Shown here: positions 9,401-16,443 of the stretch, in pieces
Numbering within the stretch: the first letter of the stretch is position 1
How the letters are laid out: every line of letters begins with the position of its first letter
Source: JAJZAM01 sp027391075
GTDB taxonomy: Bacteria; Actinomycetota; Acidimicrobiia; Acidimicrobiales; Palsa-688
Direction of reading: 5' to 3'
Length of the DNA: 64,000 bases
NCBI GenBank assembly: GCA_027391075.1
Contig: DAHYHI010000015.1
Location: forward strand, 160,039 to 224,038
The notes under the pieces: model-generated
What the model saw: the letters and a program-made list of their open reading frames with translations, nothing else
What the model was told of the DNA's origin: nothing
Databases searched by the model: none
Made by a program: the position numbers and the translations under genes

Positions 9401-9811
9401 CACTCCCGCCTGGCGACGGGTCAACCCTATGGTCATCTCCGCTCCGAACACCGTCGCCAAACCCACCGCTCGTGCCGCCTCAGCGAAACGCACCACTCCG
9501 TACATGCCGTCATGGTCGGTCAAGGCCAACGCGCCCAACTCCAACCTGCATGCCTGCTCCACCAGTTCCTCAGGGTGGGAAGCCCCGTCCAAGAAACTGA
9601 AATTCGAGTGGCAGTGCAGTTCCGCGTACGGCACAGATGACCGGCCTATGCGGTTCTTTGCCTCGAGCCCGGGAGGAGGCCGGTAAAGATCTCGCTTATA
9701 TGACCACGCCGGGCTGTCGTTACCATCTCCTTGCTGCGGAAAAGGCCGCACGCGCCCCGACAGGGTCGCCTCCAAAGTGCGCCACGGTACTGGCGGGTTC
9801 GAATATCCCAC
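6431..9811 (-). CDS. dnaE2: Error-prone DNA polymerase III alpha subunit DnaE2
   Basis: 1126 aa from the GTG at 9811. An N-terminal PHP domain (ELHCHSNFSFLDGAS, TDHDGMYG) is followed by the C-family polymerase core with the catalytic PDIDVDIES motif, a helix-hairpin-helix region, and a C-terminal OB-fold (KVAGVVTHRQRP). DnaE2 does translesion synthesis with ImuA' and ImuB, whose genes lie 2.3 kb away. The longer frame from ATG 9841 would translate through the SOS box; the GTG start fits the family beginning (GYSNPPVPW) and sits about where transcription should begin, 7 bases after a -10 box. Regulated by LexA on this evidence. Confidence 0.95.
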   Translation of the reverse strand: MGYSNPPVPWRTLEATLSGRVRPFPQQGDGNDSPAWSYKRDLYRPPPGLEAKNRIGRSSVPYAELHCHSNFSFLDGASHPEELVEQACRLELGALALTDHDGMYGVVRFAEAARAVGLATVFGAEMTIGLTRRQAGVPDPEGSHLVVLARDPIGYTRLCRAVSVAHLRGGEKGKPALDVESLAAVGAGAQPDFTSPGVPLAARAESSSGHWMVLTGCRKGSLVKTLMEHGPASATSELRRLQGLFGADNVVVELWDHGDPIDSARNDALVEVAACTRADLVATNNVHYHHRGRHRLGGVLSAVRAGRSLDEMDGWMPASSAACLRGGAEQARRFSRYPGVVERAAELAIECTFDLALVAPRLPPWPVPPGHSEMSWLRHLTEQGATRRYGPRRDPRRLGAWEQIDHELAMIEQLGFAGYFLIVWDIVEFCRSQNIFCQGRGSAANSAVCYSLGITKADAVALGLLFERFLSPERDGPPDIDVDIESGRREEVIQYVYRRYGRGAAAQVANVVTYRPRSAVRDVGRAFGASSVQLDVWSKQVDPWGPLSSTVEHQIPGRVIDVASQIQNFPRHLGIHSGGMVICDRPVSEVCPVEWARMPGRSVVQWDKDDCASAGLVKFDLLGLGMLSVLHYSVDHVRDFHGVELDLADLPQEDEVYDMLSRADSVGVFQVESRAQMATLPRLKPRCFYDLVVEVALIRPGPIQGGSVHPYIRRRNGQEPVSYLHPLLERSLAKTLGIPLFQEQLMQMAIDVAGFTPAESDQLRQAMGSKRSAEKMNRVRSRLYEGMAERGIAGEVADTIWEKMVAFANYGFPESHSVSFAYLVYASAWLKLHYQAAFCAGLLDGQPMGFWSPQTIVGDARRHGVEVRRPDVNVSRVFSVLESSPSSVGGAAVRMGLSYVKGLGVQAAQRIVAGQPYRDMEDFLARSDVDRKRAETLATAGAFDSLGITRRRALWGAGALTAAGTPGDGIARLEGITTGFDAPPLRDMTPEQLNWADLWATGVSSDSYPTQFLRSTLRAAGVVTSSDLGNLQAGQKVKVAGVVTHRQRPATAQGVTFMNLEDETGLMNVICSPGVWVRYRKVLRSSPALVVSGRLERVESVINVVAERIEVLHFDTPAILTSRDFR

Positions 9812-9817
9812 CCGCCT

Positions 9818-9838
9818 ATTGTATCGAACATATGTTCG
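9818..9838 (-). promoter_or_regulatory. LexA (SOS) box and -10 element of dnaE2
   Basis: A perfect 14-bp palindrome CGAACATATGTTCG (9825-9838) matches the mycobacterial/actinobacterial LexA operator. One base downstream on the minus strand is TACAAT (9818-9823), a good -10. The operator therefore fills the spacer of the promoter, and LexA binding would block RNA polymerase. The predicted transcription start falls at about 9811-9812, i.e. at the GTG of dnaE2. Confidence 0.9.
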
Positions 9839-9896
9839 CATAAGAGAGGGCCGCTACACCCGGTTCGTCTTTGAGCGCTACTCGTATACTTCCCGG

Positions 9897-11093
9897 GTGG
9901 CCACCTTCACCTACAGAACCGAAGAGAGCTTCCTCCCCATCCCCAAGGGCGCTCTAAGAGTGGCGGTAAAAGACCTGATCGACATGGCCGGAGTGCTAAC
10001 CACGCGGGGTTCCCGGGTGATAGCCGCCTCTCAGGCGCCCGCAGTGACCGACGCTGCCTGTCTGCACGGAACCAGACTGGCCGCCGCCGCAGGCGCAGCC
10101 GTGATCGTGGGAAAGACGAACCTCCATGAGTTGGCTTACGGTGTCACCGGCATCAACCCGTGGTATGGGACCCCCGTCAACCCACTCGATCCGTCTTTGG
10201 CCCCTGGAGGCTCTTCGAGCGGGTCTGCCGTGGCCGTAGCAAACGGTGAGGCAGACGTCGCGTTCGGCAGCGATACAGGCGGCTCCATCCGGATTCCCGC
10301 CGCTTGCTGCGGGGTAGTCGGGCTCAAGACGACCTGGGGAAGAATCAGCTTGAAAGGCGTAGCACCACTAGCCCCATCGCTGGACACCGTTGGCCCAATG
10401 GGATCGACCGTCGATGCCGTCGAAGCAGGAATGGCGCTCTTGGAGCCGGGTTTCAACTCGGCGAGCTGCCCTCCTCCTCTTCGAATCGGCCGGGTTCGTC
10501 TTCCCGCCGAGCGTCGAACCGAGTCCGCTATCGACGCCGCCATAGAGCGCTACTGCTCCACGACAGGAGCCAGGTGCGTCGACCTCACGTTGGCGGGGTG
10601 GGAAGAGGCCACTTGGGCGGCAGCCACGATCCTTGACTCCGAGGCTTGGGGAGTTTACGCTCAGCTGTGGCGTGACCACTCCGGCGAACTGACCCTGGAC
10701 GTGGCAGATCGACTGGAAACCGGCTCCAAAATACCCCCGGGCGATATAAGTTCGGCCCGGCGGATCCGCTCCGAATGGGCCGAGGAGCTCAGACAGACCT
10801 TCGCTTCTTTGGAGGTCCTTGCACTCCCGGTGCTTTCGACTCAGCCGCCTCGCCTTGAGGACGCCACAGAGCTCAAACGGATCCGCTATGTCAGCCCCTT
10901 CAATCTCGCCGGCATACCCGCTTTGGCAATGCCCGTCTCCTCGAACCCACTTGGCATGCCGGCCATCCACGCCACAATGCCAAGAGTGCCTGTATCCCTG
11001 CAGCTAGCCGGGCCGCACGGCAGCGAAGAGAGCCTCTTGTCTGCTGGACGATCCATCGCAAAAGTCGCCGGCTGGTCTGCATCTCGACCATGA
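9897..11093 (+). CDS. Amidase signature family enzyme
   Basis: 398 aa from the GTG at 9897 (a longer frame reaches back to 9777 but would run through the dnaE2 promoter). The Ser-cisSer-Lys triad is visible: Lys25 in VAVKD, Ser106 in GGSSSGSA and nucleophile Ser130 in GSDTGGSIRIPA. These enzymes hydrolyse carboxamides or transfer ammonia in the cytoplasm. At about 400 aa it is shorter than GatA (~480), and no gatB/gatC is adjacent, so it is more likely a catabolic amidase than the tRNA amidotransferase subunit. Divergent from dnaE2; whether the SOS box also affects it is unknown. Confidence 0.85.
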   Translation: MATFTYRTEESFLPIPKGALRVAVKDLIDMAGVLTTRGSRVIAASQAPAVTDAACLHGTRLAAAAGAAVIVGKTNLHELAYGVTGINPWYGTPVNPLDPSLAPGGSSSGSAVAVANGEADVAFGSDTGGSIRIPAACCGVVGLKTTWGRISLKGVAPLAPSLDTVGPMGSTVDAVEAGMALLEPGFNSASCPPPLRIGRVRLPAERRTESAIDAAIERYCSTTGARCVDLTLAGWEEATWAAATILDSEAWGVYAQLWRDHSGELTLDVADRLETGSKIPPGDISSARRIRSEWAEELRQTFASLEVLALPVLSTQPPRLEDATELKRIRYVSPFNLAGIPALAMPVSSNPLGMPAIHATMPRVPVSLQLAGPHGSEESLLSAGRSIAKVAGWSASRP

Positions 11094-11104
11094 CGGTCGG
11101 CTTT

Positions 11105-11137
11105 TGAATACCAATTCTAATACTTTTTAGGTATTCA
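11105..11137. other. 8-bp inverted repeat in an AT-rich island
   Basis: TGAATACC (11105-11112) and GGTATTCA (11130-11137) are exact inverted copies 17 bases apart, inside a ~75-bp stretch (11101-11175) that is far more AT-rich than anything else nearby. It could be an operator for the PAP2 gene or an open promoter region. No function is demonstrable. Confidence 0.4.
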
Positions 11138-11173
11138 TAAGTATTTTATAGATTTTACATGCTAAACTAACTG

Positions 11174-11202
11174 TTCTACCTGGTCGATGAGACCAGGTAG
11201 AA
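11174..11202. terminator. Perfect 12-bp hairpin after the amidase gene
   Basis: Arms 11174-11185 and 11191-11202 are exact reverse complements around the loop GATGA. It lies 80 bp after the amidase stop and 50 bp before the next gene on the same strand. Without a T-run it may be a Rho-independent-like terminator of the actinobacterial type or a leader structure of the downstream gene. Confidence 0.55.
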
Positions 11203-11251
11203 GCGAGCCGCCGGGACAAGACAGGCCCCGGTTTCCTAAAGTAGATGAGAA

Positions 11252-12133
11252 GTGACCACGACTTCCCAGCCCGCCGTCGATTCCGACCCAACAGAGCTGG
11301 GAAGATCAGCACGGTCCATCCGAAAGACCAAGTCGAAGTCTGTCGCAGTTCGCGCGCGCTACCAGATCACCCGCCTGAGGACCAGGCTCTCCACGGGACG
11401 CCCTCCGATCTGGCTCGAAGCGACTTTCATCGTCTGGCTGCTTTGGATCTACGACGCCATAAACAACCTATCACCCCTTCGGATTGTGGCGGCACACTCC
11501 AACTCGGCTTCGTTCGTGGACTTGGAGAGGGTCCTGCACCTCGATCCCGAAGAGGCCATGGACCACTGGCTCGCCGACCACCACACCTTGGCGGTAATCG
11601 TCGCCAACTACTACGACAACGCCCATTTCGTGGTCACGTTAGTCGCATTAGGCATCTTGTGGTGGAAGCGGGCTGATCTCTACCGGCCCTTGCGCAACGC
11701 CATGATCCTGGCGAACCTGATGGGGATGGTCGTATTCTGGATATTCCCGAGCGACCCGCCAAGGCTGTTCAACCCCAAAGTTTACATCGACGTAGTTGCG
11801 CTCACCCATGCCTTCGGTTCGTGGCACGCAGGAACTCTCGCCACCGCCGCCAACCAACTTGCAGCGATGCCTTCGCTGCACATGAGCTGGGCAGTGTGGT
11901 CCGCTTTGGTTTTCTGGCGGATGCTCCCATCCCGGTGGTGGCGTCACCTTGTGTGGGCCTACCCGACGATGACCGCCTACGCCGTTCTCGCCACGGGCAA
12001 CCACTTCCTGGCGGACGTTGTCGCTGGCGTGGTGAACCTGATCTTGGCCGTGGTGATCGCCGACTGGTGGCAGCGGCGCTGCGATACCCGTAGAGGCGTG
12101 CACCAGGGGGCTGTTCGTCTAGATCAGGCGTAG
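11252..12133 (+). CDS. PAP2-superfamily membrane phosphatase / inositolphosphotransferase-like protein
   Basis: 293 aa with an N-terminal cytoplasmic Arg/Lys-rich segment and about six membrane helices. The catalytic motifs of the PAP2 fold are visible as AMPSLHMSW (PSxH, around residue 205-210) and GNHFLADVVAG (HxxxD, around 250). This architecture is shared by lipid phosphatases and by enzymes that transfer phosphoinositol to lipids or glycans in actinobacterial envelopes. GTG start at 11252. Its 3' end overlaps convergent imuB by 10 bp. Confidence 0.82.
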   Translation: MTTTSQPAVDSDPTELGRSARSIRKTKSKSVAVRARYQITRLRTRLSTGRPPIWLEATFIVWLLWIYDAINNLSPLRIVAAHSNSASFVDLERVLHLDPEEAMDHWLADHHTLAVIVANYYDNAHFVVTLVALGILWWKRADLYRPLRNAMILANLMGMVVFWIFPSDPPRLFNPKVYIDVVALTHAFGSWHAGTLATAANQLAAMPSLHMSWAVWSALVFWRMLPSRWWRHLVWAYPTMTAYAVLATGNHFLADVVAGVVNLILAVVIADWWQRRCDTRRGVHQGAVRLDQA

Positions 12134-13659
12134 GTCGCTTCAAGCCACCAACGGGCGAACTCCCGGGACAGCAGGTGCGCGTCCCCGCCGGCCACGACCA
12201 CCTGAATCCTTGCTTGACGGCGCCGGCCGTCATCGGACCACCATCTCTCCTCGATCGGCCAAGGTCCGGCCCATCCGACCAACGGACGCGGCACATCATC
12301 GGAGAAGACCACGAAAACAGGAGAACGGTCGAGCAAGCCTGCGCTATCGACACAGACCGGCACACCCTGCTCGTCTAAAAGCTCCGCTTCCAGCCGAGGC
12401 AGGTGAATCAAAGCCGGCGATGGACGTGCAAGACGTCCCGGCCAGGGAAGAGATGACCTCTTGGTCTTCGGGGCACCCCATGAAACCTGCTGGTACTGCT
12501 CGTCTAAACCTCTCCCCTCCCCGAAGCCGACAGCTTTGACTTCCTCAGGCCCCAGAATGGCCTGGACTCGTGCTATAGAGCGCGACGCTCGAAGATCCCG
12601 ACCTGAGGGGGCTCCCCACAGGTCGAGTTGACGCCCGTTCGCTGGACGGACTTCTTCGGGCGTGATCTTGACCAAGGCGACGCCGGGCGTAGAACCCAGT
12701 TCTGACGGAGTCCATGGACCTGCAACACTCTCGGATGCTGGCGATCCCGAAGCAGCCTTTTTACCTTCGCGCTTGGAGAGCCACCCGTCGATCTGCCAGC
12801 GTGCCCTTTCGGCAAGGGTGGTGGCGTCGAACGCTTCTTCGTGGCGCCAGCGGCGTAGCGACCTGTCCCCATGGTCGGTGTGGACTTCGATCGTCACAGC
12901 GACTAGAACCAATCCCGCCGAGCGAAGACGCTCCAAGAGACCGTCGGACAGGGACTTGACCGCAAAGCCGACAGCGTCCACCCTCACCTCGGGGGGGTCC
13001 ATCTCGCACGAGACGCTCAGGTCTGGTGGCGGAGTACGCGCTTGGAGCAAAAAGTCGTCAAGCCCTCGCGCCAGGCGGTGCGCGGCTATTCCCTGGGAGC
13101 CGAAACGGGCTAGCACGTCCGGCCCCGGCAAGGATGCCAGTTCGGAGAAAGTCCTTATACCGAGACGGTTGAGGAGATCTACCAGATCTTCGTATCCCCC
13201 ACCCAGCGACTTGAGAGGCACCGGTCCCAGCCATCTTCTGGTCTTGCCCGCCGGTATGATCCTGACGCCTCCGTCCGACCCCCCGGAATCTTCCTCCAAC
13301 CCTCCAGCCGCCAGATGAGCTGCGAAAAAGCCGTCCGCTATTCCCACCCAGCACCCTTTGACACCGGCTGCCCTTTCCGCCTCTGAGCTCACCAGACCGG
13401 CTAGAGCTTTGTCTCCCCCGTAGTAGTGCGAAGGTCCTCTGCTGGACAGGGCCAGAGCTCCCGCAGCGAGAACCTGGACAGAGGGCACCAAGGCCTCAAC
13501 GGCCGCCACGACAGGCTCCCAGGCCTGGACGTCATGACTCAGGTCCGATTCCGACACCTCCGGCCAGTTGAGCCATCTCAGCACCAGAACACGACTCGGG
13601 CGGTCGGCATCGGGCTCTTCTCCCGCCCGTCGACTGACGCCGCCTTCCCGTGAGCTCAT
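12124..13659 (-). CDS. imuB: ImuB, catalytically inactive Y-family polymerase of the SOS mutasome
   Basis: 511 aa. It aligns to Y-family polymerases over the palm/fingers/little-finger order, but the N-terminal strand that normally carries the catalytic DxD reads LVLRWLNW, without acidic residues, as in ImuB. A beta-clamp binding motif QLDLWG is at 344-349. ImuB bridges the clamp, ImuA' and DnaE2. The gene follows imuA' by 60 bp and probably shares its LexA-controlled promoter. The ATG at 13659 has AGAGG five bases upstream; a second copy of the start region lies 20 bp upstream. Converges on the PAP2 gene. Confidence 0.9.
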   Translation of the reverse strand: MSSREGGVSRRAGEEPDADRPSRVLVLRWLNWPEVSESDLSHDVQAWEPVVAAVEALVPSVQVLAAGALALSSRGPSHYYGGDKALAGLVSSEAERAAGVKGCWVGIADGFFAAHLAAGGLEEDSGGSDGGVRIIPAGKTRRWLGPVPLKSLGGGYEDLVDLLNRLGIRTFSELASLPGPDVLARFGSQGIAAHRLARGLDDFLLQARTPPPDLSVSCEMDPPEVRVDAVGFAVKSLSDGLLERLRSAGLVLVAVTIEVHTDHGDRSLRRWRHEEAFDATTLAERARWQIDGWLSKREGKKAASGSPASESVAGPWTPSELGSTPGVALVKITPEEVRPANGRQLDLWGAPSGRDLRASRSIARVQAILGPEEVKAVGFGEGRGLDEQYQQVSWGAPKTKRSSLPWPGRLARPSPALIHLPRLEAELLDEQGVPVCVDSAGLLDRSPVFVVFSDDVPRPLVGWAGPWPIEERWWSDDGRRRQARIQVVVAGGDAHLLSREFARWWLEATYA

Positions 13660-13684
13660 CGTGGCCTCTGTGAGCTCATCGTGG
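13650..13684. repeat. 15-bp direct duplication spanning the imuB start codon
   Basis: GTGAGCTCATCGTGG occurs at 13650-13664 and again at 13670-13684 (period 20). On the minus strand each copy contains an ATG. The upstream ATG (13679) opens a 7-codon frame whose TGA overlaps the imuB ATG as ATGA, a typical coupling arrangement. Confidence 0.85.
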
Positions 13685-13719
13685 GAGGTCGACCTGGTCG
13701 GCGAGCGTCTCCTCTCAGG

Positions 13720-14433
13720 CTAGACATCCGAGCCGAAGCGCGGCGGAGAAGCCGGGAGCCACAGAGTCCGGCGAAAAGAGCGGCCCCTGGCCCGACGGCC
13801 GGCCAGCCGTATGTCCATCATCCTCCCACCCAGGCAACCGTATCCACCCTCCAGGCCTTCCCAGTTACAAGCCAGCACCGTTACCACGAGGTCTGGGGAC
13901 TCCGGCCACTCCGTCGGGTCCATGAGCACCACCACGGATCCTCTCTGCCTGGCTCTAGCAGCCAGACGTCGCGCAACCTCTCGGGATACCGTGGAGCCCG
14001 GAGAGGCAAGAACCATGTCGAAACCATCGATCAGAGCAGCCATGACGTCTGCCCACCGGGACCCAGGACTGGGAACCATCACCAACCTCTCCAGGTCCAC
14101 CCCTAGTTCCTCAGCGGCCGCCAAACCGAGCGAACCCAGACCACAGACCGCCACCCACCCCCGGCTCTTGGTGACCTCCCCCGCCAATGTCAACGCCACG
14201 GAGAAACCACCGGCGCCAGCCGTGACCCCCACGAAAGTGCCTTTCGGTATACCCCCCTCGGGGAAAAGTTCCCCCAGAGGGCTGCCGATGGCCAGCACCG
14301 AGGAAGAGCCGGCCGTAAAACCTCCGAGCTTGTTGGCACCCTTCGAAACCAGACCTTCCAGCACTGGGGATAGGACCGTGTCACCCGACAAGACCGGAGC
14401 CGTAGCAGTAACGCCTGATGCATCCACGCTCAC
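13720..14433 (-). CDS. imuA': ImuA' (RecA-like mutasome component)
   Basis: 237 aa, GTG start at 14433. It has the RecA-like alpha/beta core of ImuA' (LAIGSPLGELFPEGGIPKGT near 47-66, followed by GVTAGAGGFS near 69-78). The position of a Walker A lysine is lost (Gly-Gly-Phe), consistent with an accessory rather than strand-exchange role. The Arg-rich C-terminus (RLAGRRARGRSFRR) is where ImuA' proteins contact ImuB. First gene of the imuA'-imuB operon and directly downstream of an SOS box. Confidence 0.88.
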   Translation of the reverse strand: MSVDASGVTATAPVLSGDTVLSPVLEGLVSKGANKLGGFTAGSSSVLAIGSPLGELFPEGGIPKGTFVGVTAGAGGFSVALTLAGEVTKSRGWVAVCGLGSLGLAAAEELGVDLERLVMVPSPGSRWADVMAALIDGFDMVLASPGSTVSREVARRLAARARQRGSVVVLMDPTEWPESPDLVVTVLACNWEGLEGGYGCLGGRMMDIRLAGRRARGRSFRRTLWLPASPPRFGSDV

Positions 14434-14453
14434 ACTGTAGTGAGGTTACCAAT

Positions 14454-14474
14454 AAGATACGAACATATGTTCGT
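14454..14474 (-). promoter_or_regulatory. LexA (SOS) box and -10-like element of imuA'-imuB
   Basis: ACGAACATATGTTCGT (14459-14474) is a perfect 16-bp palindrome with the same core as the dnaE2 box. TATCTT (14454-14459) abuts it on the minus strand as a -10 candidate, copying the geometry at dnaE2. The imuA' GTG is about 20 bp further on, leaving a short leader. Confidence 0.88.
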
Positions 14475-14485
14475 TCCTTTGTGAG

Positions 14486-15883
14486 TCAGCGCGTGACTCG
14501 CTCCTCGTGCGCAGCTTCGGCTACCGCCTCTGCCACAGACTTGGCGATGCCCGGAGCGAACACGCTCGGAACTATCTCCCGAGCCGACAAGACTTCGTCG
14601 GGGACGGCAGCAGCGATGGCTCCTGCTGCCGCGAGTTTCATGCCTTCTGTGATCGAGGTCGCCCCACTGTCGAGGGCTCCCCGGAAAATGCCCGGAAAAC
14701 ACAGGACGTTGTTTATCTGGTTCGGATAGTCACTTCGACCTGTAGCCATGACACCGACCACGCCCTCAGCTTCCTCGGGAAGCACCTCGGGAACAGGATT
14801 AGCCAACGCGAACACGATGCTGTCGTTCGCCATGGTCTCGAGATCTTTGCGTTCCAACAGGCTCGGCCCGCTGACGCCTATGAAGACATCAGCTCCAACC
14901 AGAACCTCTCTTAGGCTACCTGAACGCCCCGTTCGGTTGGCGTTCTCTGCCAACCACGCCATGGCAGGGTTCAGACCCTCCATACCTTTGTGAATAGCAC
15001 CCATACGGTCTACCGCCACGACATCGGATACCCCCGCCGACAGAAGGAACTTAGTTATGGCCATGCCGGCCGCTCCCGCGCCGGAAAGGACGATCCTCAG
15101 ATCAGCTAGATCTTTGCCAACCACCTTGCACGCATTCGTCAAAGCCGCAAGCACCACGACCGCCGTACCGTGCTGGTCGTCGTGGAATACCGGGATAGGG
15201 AGGGTCTCGCCCAAACGCCGTTCGACTTCGAAGCAGTGTGGGGCTGCGATGTCCTCCAAGTTGATCCCGCCGAACATCGGTTCCATGCGTCTCACCGTCT
15301 CCACGATCTCATCGGGGGATGAAACGTCGAGGCACACCGGGACAGCGTTAATCCCCGCAAGCGCCTTGAAGAGCATCGCCTTGCCCTCCATCACTGGCAT
15401 GGCCGCACGAGGACCTATGTTTCCGAGACCGAGAACTGCTGTGCCATCGGTGACTACTGCCACCGTGTTGCCTTTCATCGTGTACTTGTGAGCGAGCCCA
15501 GGCTGTTGCGCTATAGCGCTGCAAACGCGCGCAACGCCCGGGGTGTACGCCATTGCCAGGCCGTCACGATCCTTCAACGGCATTTTGGCATCTATCGTGA
15601 GCTTTCCCCCCACGTGAGCAGCTAAGGTCCTATCCTCGACTTCCTCGATATCGATTCCTTCAACCGCTCTGGCCGCCTCTTCGACCAGAGCCGCATGCTC
15701 CTGGGAATCACAGAACACGACCAAGTCACGAGTGACCGTAGGACCCCCACTGCCAACGATGTCTATCCCGACCAGGCTGCCCCCAACAGTGCCGATAGCC
15801 GTTGCCAACGAGGCGAACTCTCCAGGTTGGTTAGGAATCCTGGCGCGGATGCGTAGTGAGAAAGCAGCAGAAGGTGTTGGCAT
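14486..15883 (-). CDS. NAD(P)-dependent malic enzyme with N-terminal ACT domain
   Basis: 465 aa. Decarboxylates malate to pyruvate in the cytoplasm. An ACT-type regulatory domain (~residues 1-95, RIRARIPNQPGEFASL) precedes the malic domain (AYTPGVARVC; VTDGTAVLGLGNIGP; FHDDQHGTAVV) and the nucleotide-binding domain (SGAGAAGMA; ALANPVPEV; NQINNVLCFPGIFRGAL). The ATG at 15883 was chosen because family members with this ACT domain begin MPTPSA; an in-frame GTG at 15970 would add 29 residues. The ACT domain suggests allosteric control by an amino acid. Upstream lies an unusually long, structured region with a Crp-like promoter. Confidence 0.93.
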   Translation of the reverse strand: MPTPSAAFSLRIRARIPNQPGEFASLATAIGTVGGSLVGIDIVGSGGPTVTRDLVVFCDSQEHAALVEEAARAVEGIDIEEVEDRTLAAHVGGKLTIDAKMPLKDRDGLAMAYTPGVARVCSAIAQQPGLAHKYTMKGNTVAVVTDGTAVLGLGNIGPRAAMPVMEGKAMLFKALAGINAVPVCLDVSSPDEIVETVRRMEPMFGGINLEDIAAPHCFEVERRLGETLPIPVFHDDQHGTAVVVLAALTNACKVVGKDLADLRIVLSGAGAAGMAITKFLLSAGVSDVVAVDRMGAIHKGMEGLNPAMAWLAENANRTGRSGSLREVLVGADVFIGVSGPSLLERKDLETMANDSIVFALANPVPEVLPEEAEGVVGVMATGRSDYPNQINNVLCFPGIFRGALDSGATSITEGMKLAAAGAIAAAVPDEVLSAREIVPSVFAPGIAKSVAEAVAEAAHEERVTR

Positions 15884-16005
15884 ACCTCGAAGGATAAAGA
15901 GAAATTCTTTTCTCCGAAGGATTTTTTCGGCTATTTGCTCAACACTTCTTGCGTATGTGGCGGATGACACATATCCTTACTGAGTAAGAGGGGGCGTTCG
16001 GGCGA

Positions 16006-16041
16006 GGTCCGGCCTCGGGCCCCCTGGGGGAGGGCCGGACC
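16006..16041. other. GC hairpin with nested stem
   Basis: GGTCCGGCC (16006-16014) pairs with GGCCGGACC (16033-16041); between them CCCC/GGGG can form an inner stem. It lies ~120 bp before the malic enzyme start on the minus strand and could be a leader structure. Confidence 0.6.
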
Positions 16042-16167
16042 GGCCTCGGCCCGGACGGATCCTCCCGAAACCACAGTGATCACGGTCCTGCCCGCTCAAC
16101 CTCCGTTCACCGGCCAACCCCCGTTCAGAAGCCGGACACTGTTACACGCTCGGTCGCTGTGTCGTCT

Positions 16168-16353
16168 TCAATTCGACAACAACGCAGCGACGTCGCCCAC
16201 TTGGCCGGATTCCTCAAGGAACACATGTCTACGGTCGATCCGAGACCGCCGTAGAGGTGCAGCGCCACCGGACGCGACGAAGGACCGGCAGGGGGGAGGC
16301 CGGTCCTTCGCGCTACGGCTCAAGGGGCGGGGGGGGACCGCCCCGAGCGACAT
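16168..16353 (-). CDS. Possible leaderless small protein (61 aa)
   Basis: ATG at 16353 lies five bases after a CATAAT -10 element, so a transcript could start at or next to the ATG. The peptide is Arg/Pro/Ser-rich with an acidic-hydrophobic end (FLEESGQVGDVAALLSN). Its first half overlaps two hairpins, so codon usage is distorted. No homologue recognised; it may be only an open frame in GC-rich DNA. Confidence 0.2.
   Translation of the reverse strand: MSLGAVPPRPLSRSAKDRPPPCRSFVASGGAAPLRRSRIDRRHVFLEESGQVGDVAALLSN
16278..16310. other. Perfect 12-bp GC hairpin
   Basis: CGAAGGACCGGC (16278-16289) and GCCGGTCCTTCG (16299-16310) are exact reverse complements with a 9-base purine loop. It lies about 40-75 nt downstream of the predicted start of the Crp-type promoter, where it could end a short RNA or fold within the malic enzyme leader. 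Confidence 0.7.
16324..16344. other. 7-bp G/C hairpin with G-run
   Basis: GGGGCGG (16324-16330) pairs with CCGCCCC (16338-16344) around a GGGGGGA loop. The run of G residues on the plus strand might also form a quadruplex. Confidence 0.5.
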
Positions 16354-16358
16354 TGATC

Positions 16359-16388
16359 ATTATGGCACAAGCTAGCCCCACCATGCAA
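16359..16388 (-). promoter_or_regulatory. Promoter-like element (-35 TTGCAT, -10 CATAAT)
   Basis: On the minus strand TTGCAT (16383-16388) and CATAAT (16359-16364) are 18 bp apart, a good housekeeping-type promoter. The predicted start is near 16352. It reads toward malic enzyme, and the Crp-type site abuts its -35. Confidence 0.6.
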
Positions 16389-16403
16389 GTGACATCAGTC
16401 ACA
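16388..16403. promoter_or_regulatory. Crp/FNR-family type operator
   Basis: AGTGA-CATCAG-TCACA on the plus strand (TGTGA-N6-TCACT on the minus) matches nine of ten positions of the Crp consensus used by actinobacterial Crp/GlxR. Its centre is about 43 bp upstream of the predicted start, the spacing of a class II activated promoter. Confidence 0.6.
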
Positions 16404-16414
16404 TACGTGCTCAG

Positions 16415-16443
16415 AGGCCCGATCCGGCTATCGGATCGGGCCT
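16415..16443 (-). terminator. 12-bp hairpin after the MarR gene
   Basis: AGGCCCGATCCG (16415-16426) and CGGATCGGGCCT (16432-16443) are exact reverse complements around GCTAT. It starts 36 bp after the MarR stop in the direction of transcription and separates that unit from the malic enzyme promoter. Confidence 0.7.

Noticed and set aside
9796..9815. tRNA T-arm-like sequence GGTTCGAAT
   Set aside because: Lies within dnaE2 coding sequence and no acceptor or D-arm partners are present.
15884..15970. 29-residue extension of malic enzyme from GTG 15970
   Set aside because: ACT-type relatives begin at the MPTPSA methionine; kept as an alternative only.
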